Source of the DNA: Paracentrotus lividus
Lineage: Eukaryota; Echinodermata; Echinoidea; Camarodonta; Echinidae
Direction: 5' to 3'
DNA: 64,000 bases
Assembly: GCA_940671915.1 (NCBI GenBank)
Contig: CALNVZ010003433.1
Span: 21,497,325 to 21,561,324, forward strand
The notes beneath the pieces were generated by a model, which worked only from the letters and a program-made list of their open reading frames with translations, did not search any database and had not been told where the DNA came from. A program made the translations under genes and the position numbers. Below, piece after piece: positions 1-13,689 of this stretch. Within the stretch, counting starts at the first letter, position 1, and the number at the start of each line of letters is the position of its first letter.

Positions 1-1410
1 TGCTATGATCATGATGATTATGGTCAACCTCAAATGGATCATATTTGTATTGTCATTTCAATCTCTTATTTGGAGTAATATATATGATTATAAATGATTC
101 ATTAAAAAAAATTTTTTTTTTAGATCCCCGCAGACGAGTCTATTACTGCCTGGGTATCAATTTGATGATGGTATAGAAATTTACCTCCCCCCCCCCCAGT
201 TCAACAGAATTAAGTTTAAATCGTTTGGAGAAGAAAAAAAAAGAGAAAAAGAAGAAAAAGTGGGAAGTAGTTTCCATAATAGTACTGTTTGACTCGTTGT
301 CTTGGGGGACCAAATCATCCCTGTATCATGTCTATGGGAAAGCTAATTCCATAGTAAAAGGGTTGACAAAAACCGCTCGAAAACGAAATGACCGACGTCC
401 TTTCAGGAAAATTCCTGTAAATTTGAAACATTTTATCTTAAAGGAGTTAAAAACGAGTTTTGTATCTGATATTTTGTTCAAGGGAATAGACACGTAAATT
501 TGATAGTGATGAATGAAACTCCCTCCCCCTTCCCCAACCAGGGGCTGTTTTGTGGCACCAAGTTGTTTGTAATTTATGAACTAACAAACGACAACGAAGA
601 AACAAATGGAATGTTCAAATAATTTCTAATTCAATTTGCTTAACTTTCAAACTGGGTATAGATTGTCCTTTTTGTTATTATAGATATTTGAATGTTAATG
701 CCTTTTTTTTTATCAACAACAAATATTGAACTGAAATTGTGGGATCAAACCTATAATTTTGGGTACCTCATTTGGCTTTTAATATTTCAAGTCGTTCTTA
801 AAGTTGTTCTTTAAGTTGTTCTTAACTCACAAAAATTTGGCGAACAAAAAACTTTCTTCAGAAAAGACCACATTAAAGTAGCATCAGGGAACTTCAAACG
901 ATATCTAACGGAAAATTATAGTATACTGCAGTCAAACCTGTCTATTAAGACAACTCAAGGGAAACAGAAAAGTTATAAAGTTAATATAGTTCGGTGGTCA
1001 CTAAGTCAAGATTTAGCGGGGGTATAGTTGTCCGGGGATAATTGTCCAGGGGTTAGTTTTCCCAGAACCGACTGTATGTTCTTGAGCAACAAGATAACTA
1101 GATTCCTTTTTCCTTCAAAGAAAAAAGACTCCCCGTGGATTTATGGTACACCCCGTCCACCAAACGCCCCTCGCACGCTTTAAAAGATCGAGACAGGATC
1201 TTAAAGTCGGTGACAGATATCCAGGGGCGCAGATACATCGATTAAAGTTTGTCATATCATATCCAATCACTAGAGCTATCAATGTTTCAGTGTTGGAATA
1301 GGTTTACCAAATACACATATTTAATACTCAACTAGCCTCTTTTCATACACCACAGTTCACGTTTTGACAGAACAAAGGAATTTAGGCATGTATCTATCTA
1401 GGTTGGAAAA

Positions 1411-1546
1411 GCCCCCCCCCCCCCCCCAAAAAAGAACATAAAAAAAAAAAAAAAAAACACAACACAAACACAAACACAAACAAACACAAACAACACAAAA
1501 AAAAAAAAAAACAACAACAAACAAAAACAAAAACAAAAAACAAACA

Positions 1547-1578
<32 letters not shown>

Positions 1579-1707
1579 CAAAACAAAACCAAAAAACAAA
1601 ACAAGAAAACAAAAACAAAACAAAACAAAAAACAAAACAAACAAACAAAACACAAAACAAAACAAACAAAAACAAACAAAACAAAACAAAAACAACCAAT
1701 CAAACAA
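1411..1707. repeat. Low-complexity poly-C, poly-A and (AAAC)n tract
   Basis: A run of about 17 C is followed by poly-A and then roughly 250 bases of irregular A(3-6)C units with almost no G or T. Reverse-strand open frames through it encode only Phe, Cys, Leu and Val strings and are not genes. Confidence 0.9.
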
Positions 1708-2336
1708 AACCTCTAATTTACTTATTTACAAACATCTTTTGTGTGAGTGCTATTTTTAGAGAAAGTTAAAATAAAAGAAAACACAAGAAAACAAAACAAA
1801 ATGGAAAAAAAGAAATTTTCCAAAGACATACTTGAATGATTGACATGAATGAATGAATAAATAAGTTAAGTAATTAACATTAAATTAAGTAAAGTAAGTA
1901 AGCTATAGTAAAAGTTAAATAAGTAAATGCAATAATAAATGAATAATAAATAGATAAATAACATATCATAAAAAATAAAGATAAATAGATACACAAATAA
2001 ACCAAAACTAATAAAAGAATCAATCATGGGATAATGTTACTTGTTAGTTATTCAACTTGGATAAGGGGGTCATAAAGAAGGACCAGGGCCAATGAAAAGT
2101 CTGCAACCACAACCCCAAAACGGCGGGAACCGGGGTGCATTTGTCGGTGACATATTACACTCATTAATAATAGTCATAATACTATTATTTGCCCTTTTTT
2201 AATATTATTAAGCCAGGCGAATCTTCGAAACGGCCTCACACCAGGAGCACCCCTCTGTCCCATTCAACTATTTGCATTCAGTCTTATGCTCATTGGCCCC
2301 ATTCATGGTAAGTTTAATGATGCTGATTTTGGGGAG

Positions 2337-2935
2337 GGTCCACCGAGTCCTCGGTGCCACGAGTCCTACGTCCCACGAGACCTCGGTCCCACGAGTCCTA
2401 CGTCCCAGCGAGGCGAAATATTTTCCCACGAGTCTACGTCCCACGAGACCTCTACGTCCCACGAGTCCTACGTCCCACGAGGCCGAGTATTTTCCCACGA
2501 GTCCTCGGTCCGCACCACGAGTCCTCGGGCCCACGAGTCCTACGTCCACGAGTCCTACGTCCCACGAGACCTACGTCCCACGAGTCTACGTCCCACGAGG
2601 CCGAGTATTGTTCCGCCGAGTCTTACGTCCCACAAGGAGGACTCGTGGACGTAGGACTCGTGGGAAAATGCTCGGCCTGTGGGACGTAGGACTCGTGGGA
2701 CGTAGGTCTCGTGGGACGTAGGACTCGTGGTCACTAGGAATCGTGGGACCGAGGACTCGTGGAAAAAATTCTCGGCCTGTCGTGGGACGGTACGGACTCG
2801 TGGGAACGTTAGGTCTGCGTGGGACGTACAGGACTCGTGGGAAAAATATTCGCATCGTGGGACGTAGGACTCGTGGGACCGAGGTCTCGTGGGACGTAGG
2901 ACTCGTGGGACCGAGGACTCGTGGGAAGACCCCCT
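2337..2935. repeat. Palindromic minisatellite of CCACGAGTCCTACGTCC units
   Basis: About 300 bases made of degenerate 14-17 bp units (CACGAGTCCTACGTCC, with CCTCGGTCC variants and spacers containing TATTTTCCCACGAG) are followed from about 2637 by about 300 bases of the reverse-complement units (GGACGTAGGACTCGTGG). The array is therefore one large imperfect palindrome able to fold into a long hairpin. Open frames on both strands are repetitive (PRVLRPT and RGTEVSWDVGLV repeats) and are not credible proteins. Confidence 0.85.
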
Positions 2936-3504
2936 GATGTTGTATCAAAGTTGGAAAGACATGCGATTTTTGGAAAAGGAGTGGAACATATGAAGACCCC
3001 CTTTTCTAAAATCGATAATTGAGATTGACAGAATTACCACAATCAAAATAATTCAGGATATTGCAAGTTTGCTATTGATGGACCTGCCAGAAATCGGTAC
3101 TATACAAATATGGCACAGAATAACGTCAAAACATAAATATGTTATTTGCATTTGTAAGTACTTGAAACGTTTTTGCCACTGATTCTACATTTCTGTGTCA
3201 CATCGATTTATCGATTAGATTCTAAATAAAATTTGACTTAATTTTAACCACAATTGCAAGGAAACAAAAACACAAAATTAAAAATACAGTTTTACATAAA
3301 GTACAAATTCGCATTGAATGATGTTTGGTATATGACATGAGAAGTTAAAGATAAAAATACGGTAGATAACCTAATATATATGGACCGATAATCAGAAACA
3401 AAGACCAAAAAAAAAAAAAAAAAAAAAAAAAATGAGATAATTATATAGGGATGAATATAAAAAATGTAATTTGCAAATCTTTGTGTGATTTTGTATTATT
3501 TCAG

Positions 3505-6500
3505 GCCATCATTGTGGCTTTTGCGTACAGGAAGAAAAAGATGCTTATCCGTGAATTTCGTCAGAGAAGATATGTAAGTATAATTAAATCCCTACCAAAG
3601 GTTAAACTTCAAGCTCATATACGGCCCTCTACTTGTCATTTTTTTAATGCTTGCTAGATCATCTGATATCTCGCCAAGAATTCTGTGACGTCAAATCCGG
3701 TAATGTGTGAACAGCGTCTTATAAATCGTTTTAAATATCAACTTAAAATGAGCAGGAAAAAAGGTCATTCAATCCCAAGATTGACAAGAAATTAAATAGA
3801 TGCCTTATCAGGGTGGCCTACCTAAGCTGGATAATGATTAGTTAACACTAAATCCTTACAAACATTGTAAAAAGCACTTTATAAATGTTACATTATCATT
3901 ATTATTAGTATAGAGGTAATTATTTTTGTATTCTCAGAAACCTTCTCTGGTGGAGTACCTGGTAGCCTTTGGTCTCCATTCATTATTTTCAGCATTAGCA
4001 GTGGCAGTATCAAGACAAAGTATACTCGCAGTAAGTACACCTACCTACAACATCAAAACTTTCAAATTCCTATTTGTGGGGAACATTTTGTGTATTCCAA
4101 TTTCCGATATACATGATTTTTGTGAATTCCAACATTACATGAATGTCAAGACAATTGTAAGGTTTAAGGAATATTTTCCTGGAAGTATCTAAGATTGGAT
4201 CATGTAAAAATGCGATGCAACATACTAAATTCGCCATTGTGTTGCATCTCTTCTATTCTTTTATTTCACAGTCGTACATCTTCTTATTGTTTGTAATATT
4301 TGCTGGATCAAGTTCAGCGTTCTGCATGGCACTTTACAAGTACTTGTTCGGTAAGTGTGAGTGATATTGTTTGTTTTATTTGGTAATCAGCATGCATTAA
4401 TATATCAATGCCGGGACATTGCTGAACCATTCGAGATAAAATATTTCAGATTTATCAGAGTTCATATGGTCTCGAAATCGATGAGATTTTTTTTTCTTCA
4501 AATATCTTACTAACAATTATGGTTTTTCGAGAAAAAAAAAACAGTAACTCACATAAAGATAAATTCAGTCAATGACACTAATTCCTGTTAATGAGGAGCC
4601 TGATCAGTTTGTCACGGATGGACAATACCAATTTTTTTTAAGTTTGACGACCTGTGAATTGGGCTTGTGAAAAAAATTATTATGAGAAATATTGAACTTT
4701 TTTGTGTGTTTTATAGTGAAGAGTACCACTGGATGTGCCACATTATGACAAAATTTGGTTGCCACGGGTACGTGCTAAAAATAGAATCCTTAAATAATTG
4801 TTCAATGTAGCGAACGGACAAGATGCTCAGTCTCTGAGTTTAAAAATTCTATAGTCCATTAAAGATGGCGCTCTTACACTCAAACAGCGTTTGACTGACG
4901 ACAACCTACACTGGTGTGAATGAATAAATAAGTAAATAAATAAAAGATCGTTGGTTCACACTAAATTATTGTGAAAATATTTGCAGGAACTGAAAATCTC
5001 CCTTAACTTATTATTACTATAACTGCTACATTAAATCTATGTTATGTTGTAGCGCAGTGAGCAGGGATGAATCCAGCATTATGGGAACTGACAAAGAATT
5101 TTGTCGGCCAAATTGTCTAAAGACAATAGCGGATTTATCACGCTTGTGCATGGGCCGATACAATTCTTTACAAGAGCTCTTCCTGGATCCACTACTGGCC
5201 AGTATACCTTCCAAGAGGTAGCCAATCTTTTTATTCGTATTATTGTTATTTACAGTTGGTTCAAAACCCCATCGTAAGTTGTGGAGCCAGTTTTGGGCTC
5301 GTCTTTCAGCCAGGCCTCTCCCAAAAATGAGAATCATTGGTAAGTTATGGTCCGTAAAATTAAAATCAATACATCAGATTTATTCTAAATTCATAACAAC
5401 GTTTTGTATCATTTTTATAGTTTTTCATTTTTTTTCTTTATTAATTATTCATATGTAAATAGTAAAATTGTATATCTTATATGTATATTTGTTATTGTTA
5501 ATGTCAAACTTTATCAGTTATTGAGAAAAGAATAAACTTATCTGAACTGAAGTGTCACTGACCCGGAATTCCGAATGTGTACACAATTATGATATCCAAG
5601 TCATTCATAGATAATAGCAATTATATTATAGTAGAACACTACTGTGAAAGGGTAATAAATCAAATTAAAGCAATGGACAATTTAGAAATGAAAGATGGTC
5701 CGAACAAGGGCGTTTATATAAGTTAAAACTTTTTAAATCTTATTTTCAAAGGGCTAGTATGAAATGTCAACAGGCAGACATCCCAGTTCTTATATTTCAC
5801 TCAATTAGGAATGTACATTTTTTAAAATCGAAATCTCAAACATGATGTGCTCAAGTTAACTCATTAAGGTTATTTTATTGAAAAGTAAAACAGAAATGTT
5901 TTATTTTTCTATTGCCCTGCTTTCCCCAATAACCTTCCTTTTTAATTTTGATTTGTTTTAGCACTCTTGGATGGGGTTTTTGCAGTTGTAGGCATGCTCA
6001 TCATGTTAAATCTCATGTAAGTAAACATGGTAACTTTTCTATAAATTGTTGAGTTCGAATTTTGACAATTGAAGAAACGTTGTTATTACAGTGATTACAG
6101 CTTTCGCTTTCACATACATGTAACTGGTATGCAGATGTTAATGAAGAATTTCTATTCTTAGTTTCTCATTTTGAAGTGTTGTGTTTGAAACTCCCTGTTC
6201 GTAGATTAATCTTAAATTGTAAATTTCTATTTAAAGATATAACTTTAAACCTTTGCATATCATATTGAATTATAGCATAAACATGATAAACAAAACATGA
6301 TAAACTTTAAACAAATATAGTTGAAGGATGAAATAGAAATATTGTCGTTTGCGATTAAAAATTTAGATTGTACCTCTTGCACAATACAGGCAGTATTGTT
6401 GTTTTTTTTACATCATCAAGCAATATTAAAGAGAGATTGAATTATCATGATTGTGTAATTAATTCATACAATTATTGTATTTGATAAGATGTCGAATATC

Positions 6501-9500
6501 GTTATTTTGTTTAGAGGCGAGATGGCGCCCCATCACAAATTGGAGGCATCACGAAGCGCCACCCGGCCATTAGATTCACGGCTCAAGGTGATCTTACATC
6601 AAGAACGAGAGATCCTCCTCGCCCATGGAGCAGCATTTATAACCACAGGTACTCTATCATTTCCCTGAAAATACATCGATGGTCATGCAATTATTCTTAA
6701 TTCTAATTATCATCAATAATTTATTCCGTTTTATGTGGGTGTTCAATAACAAGTACATGAATCCCTATGTAGAATACTCCTTTGTACGCAGTGACGGATG
6801 GGGGGGGGGGGGTTCAAGAGGCGTGCCCCTCTATTTGTATTACACACCAAGTCTATATCAATTTTGCCACATACACCCATTTTCCAACCCTACATCCGCT
6901 GTTAATCATGATTGTGTTGGTGCTACTTTAAAAGAGATAATTATGTTTGGTTTATTTCAATATAAATGGGATATATGGGATATAAACATTACTTTCTTAT
7001 ATTCTGGCAAACAAATTTTGTATTAAAGACACTCTTTAGAAGCCTATGACATTCCCTAGAATTTTGTCGTTGTTTTGTTTAGTTGATTTTTTATTATTAA
7101 AAAGCTATAACAAACATATTGAATATCTTTCATATAGCGATTTAAATTTACAAATATTTTCTTATTCATTTTTCCCCTCAGGAATGATGTGGTACATACA
7201 CACGATGATATCAAATGTGAGTATTCTAAATTTATTTGATTATGAATTTTGACTGGTATATATAAAATGTAGATTCAATGTACAGTTTCATATATTCATA
7301 ATGATGCAGAAGCGGTTCGCTTGTTATACGCGAGTGCAACAGAATAATGAACACCAGCACGTAATCGGTACCGACTACGAAATGCAACTCCTTCACTTTA
7401 AAAAAAAAAAATCATCATTTAAAGATTTTGTATGAATTTTTAAAATACGTGAGTTAGTTCTTCCTCACGGCACGCTCATCTTATAAAATTTGTACAAATG
7501 AATTTTTATGTATTAATTTTTTTTGGTCGAATTATATTTACATCACAAATTCGAATGATTAATCACATTAGTTAATCAAATCATTCAAATCAAATTATTA
7601 TCCAATTTGTCCGTTCTAGTTTTCCTTTTCATATATCTTCCTTTACAGCAAGTTTCAACGATAAGCAGATATATGAGGATCGCTTTACAATTGGTAAACT
7701 TTGCCTTTATTCATTTATGTATTTTTGTCTATAAAAGTATAACTTTTCATAATTTCACTTAATATGCACAAGATACAAATATAAACATATATAAATATGT
7801 ATTCATATATACATTTGTAAACTGTTCTTATGCATTTTTATATAGATACACATTTCTTGTTTGCCTGGATACATTTGATATCGTGCTTATTGTTACCATA
7901 ATGTAACAATATTATTATGTAATATATATTTGTCAAAACTTTGTTTAATTTTTATGATTATCATTACTTCTTGTGATTAAATCGTGAAGGCCGTAAAGTA
8001 ACTATTCTAATCGTTTATTTAGAGTTCAAGATAACTAAATTGTTTTAAAAGAAATCAGCATCTTATCATGCTTATTGAACGCGTTAAAATGAAATAAACT
8101 ATACGCCAACATAAGCATCGTAAACATCCTACGATCATATCAGTTCATTACCTGATTACTTTGGTTTATTATGTACAGATGATGATGTGCCTTGGTCTAA
8201 CACCGTATAGCTTTAGACTCCTCATCAGATATTCAAAAACAGCCAGAGAAGAGGTAAGAACAAATTATATGACCATAAAATATATTGTATTATATATTTC
8301 CTGTTCAATCTCACCCTTATTCAAATTTATAAAATATAATGCTTTCATAATTGAAGTGCTAATGCATTATCCCCTATAAACTGTTAAAATTTAGCTGCAG
8401 CCCACATAAATGCATAAAAGTAGTTCAACCAAGCTTTGATATGAGTAACTTTCTGTGTGGTTGGGGCCGGGGTAATCAAAAACATTTTTTCCATCGCTTT
8501 AATAATTTGCTTTGTGAGGTGTAAGGTATTGTCGATAGCAAATTCATTTTCACGGAAGATATGTTTTCGTTTTATTCTATTTTATTATTGTAGGGGTGGG
8601 GGCTTCATATTGACAAGCCAGGGACGAAGGTTTGGGGGACTTTTGTTGTTATTTATCCGATTTTCACGACTTTAATTCTTCATAAAATTATTTTGGGGCA
8701 CGAGTGATCCATAGATCCACACCTGGATTCACTCGCCATTGGGCCTGGGTTATAGGATCATCTGAACGTTGTTTCTTTTCCCCTTAATTTTACATTAATA
8801 TAATCGTGGATGTTGATTTATGTAAATATCAAACAGTAATTCAATCAGTAAAGGCCTATTCAGTATCACAGTATTTCATATAATCATTTTATGAATCATG
8901 AACTAAAATTATTTCACAATTATTTTAAATACCTTTTTTGCCTAGGAATCTTTGAGAGAGAACGAGGACACTACAATCATGTTTCATTGCGGTCTTCTCA
9001 TATGTGCTTCAGTTATGCAACTCATATATTGGATTACTGCTCATTGGAAAAGGTAATGACACACAACCCCCCATTTATAACATCTTTTTTTCTTTTGTGC
9101 ATATCATATTTATGAATTTTTAAAGAGTTATCTCACTGAACTGAAAGCGCTCGTGAACGTAATGATTGTCTTAAAAACTCTTAAGTCCTTTATCATGCAG
9201 TGGTGCATCTTTGCGAACGTAGTGAATAGGGATGTTTATTTAGAATTCGAAATTTAGGTTCGTAAAATGTTAAACATTCGTATAAAGTGTTTACCATGTT
9301 CAATATTTATACCCGATAGTATGGGGGAAAATAAACTAATTGTGGAAAATTCAATTCATTTTCGGAAACAATTGCAACCGTTCGCAAACGGTTCAATAAC
9401 GTTCGCTAATGACAGAAACTAACCCTGAATTATTTGTCAGGAAAGATGGCGAATCCACTTAAAAACGGATTGCGAACACTTGCAACTGTTTGCGGAAAAG

Positions 9501-12500
9501 GGCAAATTCTTTGCGAATCGTAAAACTGTTTAGGAACCTTGACGAACCCTGGCAAGACCTCAAATTCACTACGTTCGCAAACGTTCGCCTCTCAGTGAGG
9601 CATACTTTACTATATATATTATAAAGTTAACGTTCTATTTTAATTACTACTATATGTATATTTCTCAGCGCCTCTTGCACAAATTGAGATCGAAATTTAT
9701 GTAAACCTGATGTTATCTTTTTTTTCTTAAAAATTAACCTCAAATGTACTACAATCATTTACATTCATAAATCATAAACACTGGCGATTGCAAACAAAAA
9801 GCAGATTCTGTTAAATGATGTTCTTATTGGTTGTTGTGTTGCGTAATCATTACGTAATCAACGTGAGTCGTTACATTGTGCTTGTGTTTGTACTTTCTCA
9901 ATGTTATCATATCGAATGTCTGAGCGTACTCCACCTAATATTCGCAGGTGCATGCTAGACTTCGCTGATTAACGTGATTAATGTAGTTGAATATTTGCAT
10001 GCGCAAATTTCACAAGAAATTGTTGTGTTGGGGTATCTAAATCAATCTCCTTTTTAGCATTTGATAACGCCATCTTCTCCCTTCATTAAGTGCAAGATGT
10101 GTTACATTGAGAGAACGCGCTATTTGTTAATAAAAAGTGTCATTCCCAATCCAGCGACAATTAACATAATTATGAGAAATAATATGATTATTTTTTGCTC
10201 ATCGTGTTTTAAATATGTTAACCTACTGTTTTCTTTATTTCATAATGTCAATATCATCAACGATGCAGAATTACCTGTAATCACAGATTCTGTAAAATAC
10301 GAATGAATCGTGATACAATCAGGAAAGTACAATGTCAATACATGAAACTAATTTAAATTATTGTCTATCATTCATTGTTTCTCTTTCTCTGTTATGGCAT
10401 AGACATAAACATCGTATGGACATGGGAATAAATCACGTGAAAGCTTTGACCTTACTTCTCGTCTTCCCAATACTAAAGTAAGTAAATACAGCAAAATTTC
10501 TTAAAATGCTCATTTTCGTACATACTATAATATTCAATATAATTATATCAAACTCTAAGATAAAAAAAAAATCTGTAGTGATTTCAGATTTAGTGAGATT
10601 ACCTACGCTCCATTAATCTATCGCTCTCAACAATACAATTATTTTAACAGGGGATAGACACCAGCTATCATGAGGTATTGATTATTTTAAATATTGACTA
10701 AATCATGATTAATTGATATTATGATGTAACACTAGATTTTATTTTCTTTCCAGTTTGACGCTGTTTCTACTGGTTCTGAAACCCGGTACAGTGACGGCTA
10801 TGACAGTATGGAGAGTAAGTCTCTAGAAATGATTTCTATTACCATTTAGTGATCATCATAATATATAGTGTCTGCAAAGATAGGACTAGTGTTGGGCGGG
10901 GCGAATGTACTTTTAATTGATAGTCCCTTAACCATTCTTTTTTATTGGGCCTTTAGATGGGAATGATGCCTTTCTGGGAAGAACATAGTGGGAAACAAAA
11001 CTTGCAACACGATGTGAACTTATTGTGAAATTATACTAACAGTAACACTATTACATTTGAGAGTTTTGATGGTGTTTGAATTATTTTAGTGAATGTCAAA
11101 GTTCACTTTAATAGTGGGGAACAAAACAATGTGAGTACTATGTTGAAAACCGCACCACAGTGTGAATCTGTTAAATTCAAGCGTTTTTCACAGTCGATTA
11201 TGTGAACACTATCTATAATACTGTGTTCTTTGATCCCATGATCCACACATCAAATGCAAAATTTATGTGGTATTTCTCATTTCCTTATGTCACCAAACTC
11301 CCGTCCACTAATGCCTAATCCCTTCATTAATCTTGATATTTCTAACTAAACGATCCTAATCTATTTACATTTTGTTCCACTTTAGGTTCAAACAGGTTCT
11401 GTACTTATCTTCCTTGCTGTCAAAATGGTCTTCGAGATTTACATTTATGTGAGTATAAAACAATATGGAATAAATTATGAAGCGAAATCATAATACAATA
11501 AATAGTAAGTACATTAAGTACGCGTACCAAATGAACAGTATATAACGATACTACCATGGGCGTTGCGAGGAGGTGGGTTGGGGGGGGGGGTGGGGGGGGG
11601 CGGCGGGGGGGGGGGGGGGGGGGAGGGGAGGGGGGGTGGTGGGGGGGGGGGGGGGGTGGGGGGGGGAGGCGGGGGGGGGAAGGTTGCCCGTTAAAATTCG
11701 AGTATTACTTAATAACCGAAAATTCACACTACAAACACAAAATGAAAATAAAGCCCCCCCGCCAAGGAAAATTAATGACGTTTTAAAAAATCAAATAATC
11801 TGACTGAGTCGTTTTCAATTACGCCAAAATCAAAGGAATTTCTGCAAATACCTGAAAAAATCTTCAGAATGACAAATTGACGGAATACTGTTTCATTTAC
11901 GGGTTCTGAACCAATCCCCTCCCCTTATCATGCTTATCGAGGCGTCTACCCAGTGCTGGTTTTGTCTCGATTTGCTAAAGAGCCGATATCCTACTAGTAT
12001 TTTGATTCTTATACTCTTCTTCTTTTAGTAACATAATGTTAGACCCCGAAAACATTACAAAGTTGACCATGAAGAAAATAACTAACATTATAATCATAAC
12101 TTTTAACTTTGTGTTCACACAGGTTTCGAGACGTGCTCCTCTAACGAAATACGAATCTCAAACAGCCAGAGATGAAAATCTCGTCACACGTGAGTCATAT
12201 TTATATGATATTATATGATCGGTTTAAATATTGGTATCAAAAGCGATAAACAATGATTATATAATTCCTATATAATCCTTATATCATCTCATTTACATCG
12301 AGATGACAGATAGATCGATAGTCGCAAATTCTACTATCATGACTATTGATAAGGAACTTCAAAAGGAAAATATTTTTATAAACGTTTGAGATGCCGTTAC
12401 AGACATTACAGAGGCAACTCAAAATGATCTTGAAAGAGGTATCTTAGTGGCACCATATAAGAAAAGACACTTTGTTTCCTTTGTGTCAGATATGGTCCAG

Positions 12501-13084
12501 GTCCACAGTCTAATATTGAAAACAGATATAAAACGCCATAAATTCATAAATATAGCTACCGCGATGATCAATACCGAAACCAATCTGTTTCTTGCTTTGA
12601 TTTTGTTTTGCTGGGGGGGGGGGGGGGGGGTAGGGTTCTTAAAAGTGTTAAATTATTCAATTTCCCATGTCCGTATTTATATCTTATCCATAAATTTATT
12701 CTGTGTTTCCACTCTGTATACATAATCTGATAAAAAGACGAAAAGCGAACATTTTTTGGGGAAAATTGAAGTTAAAGCATTGTCTATATTTTGTCTCGAA
12801 TTTAATTTGTTGTTATTACATTGGAAAGTTGTTTTTGTGGGTTTTTTTAAATAGTTTTTACAGCACATTGGTAAGGATTTTGTGATTTGTATGATTGAAG
12901 AAAAAAAAATATTGTTGAAGTTTTTGGTTTATCCTTCTCCATGTATCTATCACCTCCAGTTGAACACAAGACATGCACATGCGACCGAGCAGCTCTACGG
13001 AAAGCCAAGAAGAGCATCAAAGATGGAACTCGTACATCGGGAATTGCAGTCATCTTCCAAGATAAAGAAGGGGCACAGGAGTGA
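3505..13084 (+). CDS. TMEM175-like endolysosomal cation channel, 3' fifteen exons
   Basis: Exons: 3505-3573, 3938-4030, 4272-4350, 5256-5339, 5962-6016, 6515-6648, 7182-7216, 7649-7693, 8179-8253, 8946-9052, 10403-10477, 10754-10814, 11386-11448, 12123-12189, 12960-13084. All introns are GT-AG. The joined frame is 1167 nt (388 codons plus TGA at 13082-13084), open throughout. From family knowledge, TMEM175 is a two-repeat, twelve-helix K+/H+ channel of endosomes and lysosomes. The first three exons match the end of repeat I (FQAIIVAFAY; SYIFLLFVIFAG). Then follow the TM1 of repeat II (R-x-x-ALLDGVFAVVG at residues ~106-118), the LAHGAAFITTGMMWYIH helix, and ASVMQLIYWITAHWK. The usual FSD signature of TM1 reads LLD here; the Arg and Asp are kept. 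The N-terminal part (repeat I TM1-TM4) is missing from the window. The C-terminal tail after the last helix is about 63 residues, charged and not recognised. The family assignment rests on remembered motif order and spacing, without a search. Confidence 0.82.
9132..9599. mobile_element. MITE-like element with CTCACTGA inverted ends
   Basis: The ends are imperfect inverted repeats of about 33 bp: CTCACTGA then a GCG...GAACGTA block on the left, with the reverse complement on the right. The interior repeats TTCGCAAACG-type motifs. It lies in the intron between the exons ending at 9052 and starting at 10403. There is no coding capacity. Confidence 0.55.
11577..11690. repeat. Intronic poly-G tract
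   Basis: About 110 bases are almost pure G with scattered T, A and C, inside the channel gene intron between 11448 and 12123. Glycine-rich frames across it are spurious. Such runs are prone to base-calling error and to G-quadruplex formation. A shorter G-run lies at about 12613-12630. Confidence 0.9.
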
Positions 13085-13688
13085 CGTCATCGATGAGAAA
13101 AAGGAAATTCCCTGCCAATCTCAAACATACAGCTACAAAAATGGAATATAAATTATAAGACGTGCACACGCGAGAAACTTGTCTACGGAAAGACAAGAAG
13201 AGCTTTAAAGATGGGACTCGTACATCGGGTATCGCAGTCATCTTCCAAGATAGAGATGGGGCTCAGGAGTGATGTCATCCGATGAGTGTGGAAAATTATC
13301 TGCAAGAATGTTCAACTGTGAAGGAGGCAGATCACCCTGACGAAGAAGAAGGGGAAACTCCCTGTCCAATTCCAACATACAGCTCCAGATGAATATAGAC
13401 AATTATAGAAGACATCCACACGCGACCGAAGAGGGTCAAAGATGGGCCGCTAATATCAGGTAACGCAGTCATCTTCCAAGACAAAGATGGAGCACAGGAG
13501 TGGAGACATCACTGACATTCGAAAAGGGGATTCCCTTTCCGTCTCCAACACTAGACACAGATGAATATAGGGGACATGCACACGCGACCGATCTGCTCTC
13601 CGGAGATGGCGAGAAGAGCATCAAAGACGGGACTGGAGAAGCTCCACTTTTAAAAAGCTCACAATTTTATCATCCGAAACTAAGATGA
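12960..13688 (+). repeat. Tandem repeat whose first unit is the channel's last exon
   Basis: Four degenerate units begin with GACATGCAC-like sequence at 12970, 13159, 13411 and 13573 (spacings about 189, 252 and 162). Shared blocks are CGGAAAG..AAGAAGAGC, AAAGATGG.ACTCGTACATCGGG, GCAGTCATCTTCCAAGA and an ATTCCCT...CCAACA spacer. Unit 1 contains the whole terminal coding exon and stop of the TMEM175-like gene. Units 2-4 lie just downstream and have no obvious pyrimidine-rich acceptor of their own. Confidence 0.8.
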
Positions 13689-13689
13689 A

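Larger units (their letters stand above)
1..3504. other. Non-coding upstream region, no supported exon
   Basis: I see no coding exon here. The reading frames present are low-complexity or repeat-derived. The stretch holds homopolymers (C-run near 187-199, A-run near 3407-3431), a long A/C-rich simple repeat and a palindromic minisatellite, listed separately. The first recognised channel exon at 3505 enters in phase 0 in mid-protein, so earlier exons must lie upstream of the window or in this stretch unrecognised. I looked for an exon encoding the preceding membrane helix and did not find one. Confidence 0.5.

Noticed and set aside
225..497. 90-codon frame starting with a Lys-rich segment
   Set aside because: The start is a poly-A simple-sequence translation; the remainder matches no family I recognise and has no splice or neighbour support.
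1357..1707. Overlapping minus-strand frames rich in Phe, Cys and Leu
   Set aside because: They are translations of an A/C simple repeat.
2337..2935. Possible CRISPR-like array
   Set aside because: Units are degenerate, spacing is irregular, orientation switches midway, and the DNA is clearly eukaryotic.
2268..2948. Repetitive PRVLRPT-type frames on both strands
   Set aside because: Explained by the palindromic minisatellite; the same units are open in several frames.
11556..11803. Gly-rich frames
   Set aside because: Produced by the intronic poly-G tract.
12447..12885. Small frames between the last two channel exons
   Set aside because: They overlap a G-run and intronic sequence; the spliced channel frame explains this region.
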